Shown here piece by piece: positions 56,601-64,000 of a DNA stretch of 64,000 nt. Each line of letters starts with the position of its first letter. Positions within the stretch are counted from its first letter, which is position 1. A program made the translations under genes and the position numbers. The notes under the pieces are model-generated. The model had not been told where the DNA came from and made no database searches. It saw only the letters and a list, made by a program, of their open reading frames with translations. The DNA is from Membranipora membranacea (taxonomy: Eukaryota; Bryozoa; Gymnolaemata; Cheilostomatida; Membraniporidae). Location: positions 11,267,493-11,331,492 of the forward strand of contig OU612071.1 in NCBI GenBank assembly GCA_914767715.1, written 5' to 3'.

Positions 56601-59600
56601 AGTGGGAACCAAACCGACATTGGATATTGTTGTGTAAAAAGCTGTTTCCTAGCAGTTTTAGGGTCTGAATGTGATATATATTATAGATATGATAGAATCA
56701 TTAGCTAGGATAATAGTACATACCTCCCGCAGCATGACTTGTACATTATCAGCTTTCTCAGCTCCTAATGATGTCAGTTTATCAGCTAATGCTCCCTCCT
56801 CTATCTGAAATCTGCCAATAGATAAATATAGTTTTCATCACAGTTGTTATCTGCTCTTTGATTATTTCGAAACGAGGGGAAACAACTCGAAAGTACCATG
56901 ACATTATTAAAAAATATGATAAAAATAAACTTTGCCTTGAATTTCAGCACTAGGTATGAGTCATCTTGTCCTCAGATAGCTTTTGAGCTATCCAAGATTT
57001 CTCTGATAGAGGTAGAGTTTAGACATAGGAGCGAGTGATCATTATCTCGCAATCAATCCAAGAGAACCAATATATACATCATAATAAACAATTACAGTGC
57101 ACTCCACTTAATCCAAACCTCTGGGGTCCACCAAAGTTTGTCCTTATTAAGTTTGAATTATGTGACAATAAAATGTGAGGAAATTTGGCTGACGGAACCA
57201 GTGTCCTTTGTCTGAACTGAGTTCTGAATTCTAAAGTCTGAATTGAGAGGTTTACACTGTAAAAGTTCCAGACTTTGAGTAAAAGGAATATGAATCAGTC
57301 ACATACTGTTCTTGTGTAATTTTGATGGTATCGTCCTTCTCATGCATGTATTTAGCGATGAGACGATCGAATCCTTCGCTCTCTTTAAGCACCTCCTCCA
57401 TTCGTGACATCATTTCCTCCTTACGAAGCATGGCCAGCTCCTCACTCATAATCTTAACTTCCAGCTCTTCCCTCTGTCTGAAAATTTGCAAAAATAAAAC
57501 CGATATCAAAGCCAGTCTGTAACGTTATGACTAGAACAAGCTTGATCCAATATGCATGCATTCCAGTTGCTCCCCTTCCACTGGTGACGCAGAAGGCCTT
57601 TTTGCCTGCAGTATGACCAGTGGAGGAGGAGCAGGCAAATGGACCAAACTGGGTCTGTGTATGCCCATCGACTCAGAACTGCGTTATGGTTTCATCCCTA
57701 ATGACTGACTGACTAGGATGGCGGTTAGTCAGATGTGAATTTCAGAATAGGGGCAACTTCTTACTGGTTTTGCGGATATTGAAGTTGTGTATGGAGATGT
57801 GGAGTTGACTGAGTCTGAGACAAGATTGACTGTTATCTTGGACAACAAACTCGTGTCATTATTTTAGCTGCGCGCTGCAGTTACACCAGTCACCAACACC
57901 TCCCACTACTACTGCTGCTAGTCACATTCAGTTATCATTGAGCTATACAGAATTCAACTAGCGTGAATTTCAGAGACAGTTAGCTCAAAGTCTAATAAAA
58001 CTTTTGTGTCATCTCACCTGTCATCCTCTAACTCCTGTAGTATGGCTTCTTTCTTACTGTTCTCTGCGTTATTACGTCTGAATATCTCATCTATAAGTTC
58101 TGTGGCTCTCTGATCCTCTATAAGTATATAATATATAATATAATATGTAATATAATAAATAATGTAATTTATAATATAACAAAATATATATTATAATATT
58201 TATAATGAGCCAATTAGCATATGAGCAGGCAATGTATCAGTTGTCCTTAAAAAGTGGAATCCTAGAGAGAATTAGTGAAACTTCTAGAAAGATCTATAAA
58301 AACTTCCAAGATTGTCAAGTTTTACGAATAAGCTACTTTACCACTCCTAGAGAAAGTTCATTTGTCATATTATAGGTTTTATAAAATCCACCCACCATGT
58401 CACAGTTTTGATGATGGGCGATAATGTAACGATATTATGCCTATCTACATAGTAGGCTGTCGCTGTGAGACACAAACTGTTGGTTAAATATCTGCACACC
58501 AAAACCTTTCCTTTCCAAAACCACTTACTAGCTGTACAATTTCTCAAAAATACTGTGAAGGTGGCATGAGCTGTGATATGATTGGTCCTAACAGGGGAGA
58601 AGCTGCATTCAGATGCTGTTATTTGTTTTTTTGTTGTAGATTTTGGCCTCCATACATAAGGTTTCACCCTATTGTTAAGAGGTAGGGTATAGGGTAGACC
58701 AAGCTTGGTCCATTTGCCTGCATTGGGAGTTGCTCCCCCTCCACTGGTTTGCAGCGGTTCCAGAGCAAAGGAAGCAACTCCCGATACTAGGCAAATGGAC
58801 CAAACTTGTTCTAGGTATAGGACCGGTTATAAACAAACCTTCAATAATGAGGTTATATAGCCGATGTCTGTCTGCCTCAAGCTTCAGCTGTAGTTTAGTT
58901 ATATTTGCCTCACAGTTTGCGTTATCCTGTAACAATATTATCAACTCTGATGGTACGAGTAAGTAAACAGAAAGTGACCTCTGCGTTTCAAGTGATTGTG
59001 AAGGAATCAAGTTTTTGGTATCATTCTGGAGATCTGTCTAATTAAGAAAACTGATATTAGGTTTATTGACAGCAAATGGCCCAGATTCAACTGGTTTTCA
59101 CTAAATGTTGAGATTGGAAGGTACTTAAAAGGTACAATTTTGTATATACTATCATCTAAATAGTTCATTTTTAGTACCTTCACATCTCAACTTTGAGTGA
59201 AAATGAGTCGAAACTAGGCCATATGTTGTTAATTAACCAAAAACCTGATTCCCTCACAATCACCTCAAGTTAAGATCGTCTTTTAAAAAGGTCTCCTGAG
59301 GTCATATCCAACTTGTGCCTATTCGCATATTCCATGGTGTTTTAAATTTTGATCAAATTTGCCTGCATTATGGGTCGTTCCCAGTGCACTGGTTTGCTGC
59401 GGCCGGCAGCTAGAGTGAGAGCAACTCCGAATGTGGGCCAAAGAGAATCCTGCTGCAGTCCATTGATTACTGGACTCAGTTGACACCAAGGTGTGACTGA
59501 AACTGGGCGCAACTAAGAGCCACCTGATACAGCCATAACAGCCTTACCTCTAAGACACTCAATATTATGCCGTCCACTGTTCAGCATGTGACATGTGACA

Positions 59601-62600
59601 ACCTCTGATTTTAAGCAACATTTAAAAAAATCCTCTAAACGATTTAGATGCCGGCAAGTTAATGCTTCGTCTATGTCAATACCTCAGTCAGATCAGCCAT
59701 TTTAATACCCAAGAGAGGTGAGACTGGGATTCAGCCCAACAATTTGGAGTTGTCTATTAATAACAAACCAAAACCCATCAGCCATTCGATATAAAACCAA
59801 AACACAAGCACATGGGTCTATTCAGAAGTGCACAATAGTGATACATGAGTGTTTAACACCACAGAAGCAATATCCAACAATACAGAAAAGGTCCCATTGT
59901 TGGCCTGAATCCTAGGCAAGAGAGAGGTCAGCTATTTTAGTACCTTAGACAGATCAGCTATCTGAGTGACTTTCTTTTGTTGTTGAGCGGAGAGTAAGTC
60001 TTGTAGCTGCTGTTCATCCTCTAACTTTTCTTTCTCTATTAATAAATTCTCCTGCTGTCTCCTACGTTTCATCTCCTCATAACTCTGAAGGTTTGACTGT
60101 AATCATATATCACAGGCTATGTTACAGGGTGTGACTGTAATCCTATATCACAGGCTACATTACAGGGTGTGACTGTAATCATATATCAGAGGCTACATTA
60201 CAGGGTGTGACTGTAATCCTATATCACAGGCTACATTACAGGGTGTGACTGTAATCATATATCACAGGCTACGTTACAGGATGTGACTGTAATCATATAT
60301 CACAGGCCATGTTCCAGGGTGTGACTGTATCACAGGCTGCATTACAGGCTATGACTGCAGCAGATACACTCAACCATTGACATGAATTCATGGAAGAGTG
60401 GTAAAGGAGGCTACAGTAATTGGCTCTAGGTAAAATTCTGGCAGGTTTTTTGCTATGCTGTCCAAGTAACCACCTATAAAAACTCAGGCAAGCTACTTCA
60501 CAAAAGTTTACAAGGGGTCGGCAGTAGCATTACTGAACTTTTGGACCAATCAAAGATGAGAAATTGTTTCCGGCAACCATACAAAAATTGCCATATGCTT
60601 GTTCAGGGTCAGATATGTTCCCCTAAGCCATGACTACATATATCAATGCACTCAACTAGTCACGACTGTAACAGGTGTTGACAGTAATAGCAGCAATAAA
60701 CAAGGGTGGGCAACTCAAAACGCATGCTACATAGATCAAGCTTGCTTTATACCATACAATGACCATAAATGAGAGCGCAATTACACTTACAAAGATTTTC
60801 TTGCCTTAAAACACCACAGTTTATGGTCTCTGATGATTGACATTTCCATTTGACATTTTGTTCATTATATTAAAAACCATAAACATATAAATACTATATT
60901 ATTCATACGTTTATGATTTAAAACTGATTGACAGAAACGGCAGCATATTTCAGTCGAGTGAAGCTAACTAAATAACAGTGAGAAGTACAAACACAACAGA
61001 CACTCCAAGTGAAGCTCAATATATCCAAATAAATCATGTTTATACCTAGGAACATGCATCAGAAAGTAAACATATAAATGTGATATACAGCGTACTCCAA
61101 ATAATACAGCTCCTGTAAACTATAACTAGATGAACATACGTTGGTCGCCTAAATATTTATGCATTTCAATACCGTCAGTCTTAATTCAGACTTTGCCCAA
61201 TGAGAATACAGCTGGGTGGTACCCAGAGGTCTGAATTAAGCGCAGTGCACTGCATATTGTTAAATCTATATCATAATCTCTGAATAAACACGCCAGGATA
61301 ACATAACTAGTTTTGTGAAGCTCTCTGCGATTGGACAATGAACTGAGGGAGATCATTGGCCTGGAGAAGCAGTTGGTGGAATGTAAGACTCAAGCTTTGC
61401 ACATGCGTTGGGCTCTATACAAATATCCAATAACTGGCTTACAGACTGGGGGAGAAGCTAATGAATGGTCAGATACAGACAGCAAACGACATCTACATCG
61501 CCTAAAAAGTTGTAAAGCCTTCGCTTACAGTCTTCTCGATGGGTGGGAGCTTCTCTTATTCCAACTCAAATACTTGCAGAAAAATTCAGACTGAAAGCAA
61601 TGCAATACGACAGTGAAATGACTAGTTTAGAGTCAACTCTCTCAATCTTGTTTTGGTGGGTCGGAGCGCAGAAAATGTGGGAACTTTGATGCCTAGTGTA
61701 CATCAGCGTGGTGGGGTTGGAACAAGTGAATAGTGGTTTTGTAAGGTCTGTTGTGTTGTTAGAATAGTACTAGATCGTGTCAAACCAGGCCACAACAACA
61801 GACCAACACCAGAAAAAACTATGGCTCATGCCAGCGAAAAAGGCCTTTGCCTATTGGAATAACAAACATGCACATATCATTAGCACTGCACTGGGACATT
61901 AACACCATTTAGACCATTGTACTTGCATTCGTGAGGTTCTTTTTCAGCTGAATCTGAGTTACATGCCGGGGAATGAGTGAGTGATCGGGTTATTACAATA
62001 CTGCACTAGTTACTTAATTTTCTACGCTCCTCACCACCAGAAATCACAGAAGTTTAGTACTAGGTTTACAGCTATCATATAAACTGGTAGAAAGTCAACT
62101 TCACATCTTCATGTCGTTTCTCGTGTAGGCCTATTCTGTTACAATAATATTTTTAGCAACCACTGTTGATGAAATTGATCAATATGAAATTATGAGTTGA
62201 TATGACGTTGATATGAAGTTGACATGAAGTTGATATGAAGTTGACATGAAGTTGATATGAAGTTGACTTTCCATTCAGTTTATGAAGTAAAGAATTAGAT
62301 TATTACATCCATTTGTAGAAACATTTCACCGACATCCTCCAGTAAGATGGCGCTGATCGGCAGCACCCTGAATAATCCCTCCTGTCAACATTATACAACA
62401 AAACCAGCTCAGGCTCACGTCATAAACAACCTGGGTGGTCTCTTAATTTAAAAACTGTCTGAACTGCTCTCTGATCATTCATTGCTGAACTGAAAGAGAC
62501 TTGATTGAGGTCCCCAAGCCACTCACTCCTTGATGGATCTATATAGACAGTTTAAGCCTCTATTCTGAGTTGTCCTCTCGCCAGTTTGGTGCTTTTTAAC

Positions 62601-63967
62601 CCACACAGCATAGGAAAAACGAGCTTAAATCATCTTGAAAACCGCATATAAAAGGATAAAAAATTATTTTTATTCAGCATTGGCATCATTGAAAACCCTT
62701 GGGGACAGGGTTTCCACATCATTGTGGGCTTGAAAGCTGATAAATCTCAATTTCAGTGACAAACTTCATGTAAATCCCATCAAATTGGGTCAACGAAACA
62801 GGCAAAAATTGATATAATGACTATCCAAACGCCAAAGGAAAAAACTCATTTAAGCTCCTTTTTCCTATGCTGCGTGGGCTCAAAAGAACCAAACTGGAGA
62901 GAAGACAGCTCGGAATAGAGGCTCAAATTTGAGCTCAGAAAACTGTCTATTCTGAGTGAATGACTTGTGAAACAAGTTCGGCTAATTGGAAATCCAAATA
63001 GTGAAGTTTCAGCATGAAATATTTGTTAAATGAAGCCCTGATCAATCTAATTGAATGACCAGACGATGGTGCTGAAATGGCATTTGGTAGATTCATATTA
63101 AAAGTGCTGCTCCAAGGAGGAATTCCTTCAGATTAACATATGCATTAGCGAACAGCTATAGAAAATGGCTATGAGTGTAGGTTGGTAAGCTGAAGTTGCT
63201 TAATTTTCGATGTCAAAACAGCTCTAAAAGCGAGCATATTATACGAAAGTATACTAACACAAATATACTTCATACTTATACTAAAATATACTGAGTTAGC
63301 AGGCCATGCTATTTATCAGAGTCAAATGTAGCCACTATGAGTAACTTTCGAAAGTATGAAGAAATGTATTCACAGAATAAAATCTCGCATCCTGTCTGTG
63401 TTTCTTTTTAAGTTGCTCAAACACAAGCTGTCATTGGAAATCAGCCGAATTCTAATACTAAGTTGAGTTAAAATTAAGTTTTCTGCTATCAAGTAGCAAA
63501 ATTTTACTATTTCTAAAATATTCTCCTGTATGTTGTGCCTGATGACATGACTGATCATGTGACTAATCACATGACTGATCATGTGACTAATCACATGACT
63601 GACTATGCAACTGATCACTTGACTGATCACATGACTGATTATGTGACTAATCACATGACTGACTATGCAACTGATCACTTGACTGATCACTTGACTGATC
63701 ATGTGACTAATCACATGACTGACTATGCAACTGATCACTTGACTGAGCACATGACTGATCATGTGACTAATCACATGACTGACTATGCAACTGATCACAT
63801 GACAGATCACATGACTGATTATGTGACTGGTTATGTGACTGGTAATCATACCTGTACATTATCAGGGTGTAGATGTGCTATAGCAGCATTAGCAGATGCT
63901 CCCTGTGATGATGATGTGATGAGAGGTAACACAGCTTTACTCGGTGCTACATACTCAACTCCTTCAT
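50601..63967 (-). CDS. LRSAM1: LRSAM1 E3 ubiquitin ligase, C-terminal 522 aa (5' part beyond window)
   Basis: Thirteen exons in transcript order: 63967-63852, 60096-59944, 58926-58839, 58117-58018, 57477-57307, 56811-56724, 55748-55593, 55131-55036, 54517-54419, 53873-53742, 53308-53207, 52691-52542 and 50720-50601 (stop 50603-50601). All phases match. The first exon seen (GVEYVAPSKAVLPL) corresponds to the segment just after the LRR domain. A long coiled coil follows, then a SAM domain (about LEYSVKDILNL to GVHEVGMRKSIMEN), a PSAP motif (KFPSAPSAS) and a C3HC4 RING split by an intron (CVVCLERQ, then FLPCGHVCCC and CPMC). LRSAM1 ubiquitinates TSG101 through PTAP/PSAP contacts and acts in endosomal sorting and in defence against intracellular bacteria. 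The LRR exons should lie beyond 64000. Confidence 0.93.
50785..50810. repeat. Single arm of the TAGCCTGTCTTGACAAGC family
   Basis: CCGAACAAAGCTTGTTAAGACAGGCA lies in the last LRSAM1 intron without a facing arm. It is a solo end or a degraded element. Confidence 0.5.
52910..53180 (+). repeat. Dispersed ~270-bp repeat, copy 1
   Basis: It matches 60373-60650 in the same orientation; both contain GGACCAATCAAAGATGAGAA and GTTCAGGGTCAGA. Both copies lie in LRSAM1 introns. The left limits are approximate. Confidence 0.6.
54851..55018. repeat. 13-bp tandem repeat (CCTTGATCTCTGA)
   Basis: About eight copies of the 13-bp unit flanked by direct repeats of ATCTAATCAAGGAGTTAAAG. It ends 17 nt from the donor of LRSAM1 exon 55131-55036; on the gene strand the intron starts GTAAGGTCCTTG, loosely like the unit. 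Confidence 0.8.
57093..57261 (-). mobile_element. MITE with TACAGTG/CACTGTA ends
   Basis: The element is bounded by TACAGTGCA and TTTACACTGTA, 169 bp, related to 13952-14124 and 34370-34492. The next exon of LRSAM1 begins 46 nt away. Confidence 0.65.
58704..58810. mobile_element. Foldback element, TTGGTCCATTTGCCT family
   Basis: TTGGTCCATTTGCCTGCATT and its partner AGGCAAATGGACCAA face each other around AGTTGCTCC/GAAGCAACTCC. Related, more degraded copies lie near 57541-57645, 59354-59440 and 25437-25492. Confidence 0.65.
58988..59269. mobile_element. Foldback element, nearly complete palindrome
   Basis: The outer arms TCAAGTGATTGTGAAGGAAT and ATTCCCTCACAATCACCTCA and the inner arms (TTTTCACTAAATGTTGAGAT and ATCTCAACTTTGAGTGAAAA) pair through most of the 280 bp. 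It lies in a LRSAM1 intron. Confidence 0.75.
60091..60358. repeat. 38-bp minisatellite abutting the LRSAM1 exon 60096-59944 acceptor
   Basis: About six copies of a 38-bp unit. On the gene strand each contains GATTACAGTCACACC. The real splice acceptor is GATTACAG and the exon begins TCAAACC, so the array repeats the acceptor and the first exon bases. Confidence 0.88.
60373..60650 (+). repeat. Dispersed ~270-bp repeat, copy 2
   Basis: The same family as 52910-53180. It follows the 38-bp minisatellite directly. Confidence 0.6.
61100..61253. mobile_element. Degraded MITE of the TACAGTG family
   Basis: It contains CTTAATTCAGACTTTGCCCA and GGTCTGAATTAAGCGCAGTG, which match internal and terminal parts of the 13952/57093 family. 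The limits are approximate. Confidence 0.45.
62190..62275. repeat. 12-bp tandem repeat (GAAGTTGATATG)
   Basis: About six copies alternating TTGATATGAAG and TTGACATGAAG, in the large LRSAM1 intron. Confidence 0.8.
62544..62948. mobile_element. Foldback element ~405 bp
   Basis: The left arm AGACAGTTTAAGCCTCTATT through GCATAGGAAAAACGAGCTTA is mirrored by TTTAAGCTCCTTTTTCCTAT through AATAGAGGCTC and AACTGTCT. The central ~200 bp is unpaired. It is in the large LRSAM1 intron. Confidence 0.75.
63536..63851. repeat. Tandem array ending at the LRSAM1 exon 63967-63852 donor
   Basis: Repeats of ACTGATCATGTGACTAATCAC, organised in higher-order units of about 80 bp with ACTGACTATGCAACTGATCAC. The last degenerate copies (GTGACTGGTAATCATAC) run into the donor site, which on the gene strand is GTATGATTACCAGTCAC. 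The minus-strand ORF it creates is a repeat artefact. Confidence 0.85.
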
Positions 63968-64000
63968 CTGAGAGGGAAAATACAAGAAAGAAGGTCATCA

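Noticed and set aside
63370-63849. 159-aa minus-strand ORF with repeating ISHVISHMISHV
   Set aside because: It is a product of the tandem array next to the LRSAM1 donor. It lies in the intron and has no independent support.
63536-63850. CRISPR array or bacterial origin for regular repeats
   Set aside because: The repeats are contiguous without unique spacers and lie in introns of animal genes.

Overview
The window is nuclear DNA of an invertebrate animal. The genes have many short exons and GT-AG introns, single-copy metazoan regulators (WDR5, a BRD4-type BET protein, LRSAM1), a calmodulin-like EF-hand gene, and AT-rich introns full of small foldback elements and minisatellites. Gene density and intron sizes would suit a sponge or another early-branching animal, but nothing here settles the taxon. 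All functional calls come from reading translated exons and checking splice phase by hand. No database search was run.

Layout. 2.0-5.2 kb (+): calmodulin-like gene, first exon not found. 7.4-14.3 kb (-): complete WDR5 in 10 exons. 14.3-16.9 kb: divergent intergenic region. 16.9-35.2 kb (+): complete BRD4-type BET gene in 25 coding exons, about 1207 aa, with both bromodomains, ET, SEED and the C-terminal P-TEFb-binding motif. Its 3.8 kb intron 27.06-30.86 kb holds two intronless genes on the minus strand, one of them frameshifted, for secreted proteins made of a signal peptide, a Cys-containing N-domain, a Thr-rich stalk and a D8C domain (uromodulin/GP2/OIT3 type). 35.3-35.6 kb (+): possible two-exon small gene. 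36.3-36.95 kb (-): D8C pseudogene split by a hAT-like element. 37.3-45.5 kb: two tandem ~4 kb units, each with a D8C gene (-) and a dead fragment of the neighbouring glutaredoxin gene. 46.6-48.2 kb (-): glutaredoxin-domain gene. 50.6-64 kb (-): LRSAM1 E3 ligase from the end of the LRR region to the RING; the LRR exons lie beyond the right edge.

Functional themes. WDR5 (a subunit of H3K4 methyltransferase complexes) and the BET acetyl-lysine reader stand head to head and may share a promoter region. The D8C proteins form a local multigene family that is duplicating, decaying and exchanging sequence. The least expected signal is structural: in WDR5, the glutaredoxin gene and LRSAM1, tandem repeat arrays start exactly at an exon-intron junction, and the repeat unit carries a copy of the splice site. 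These introns therefore hold rows of duplicate splice-site-like sequences.
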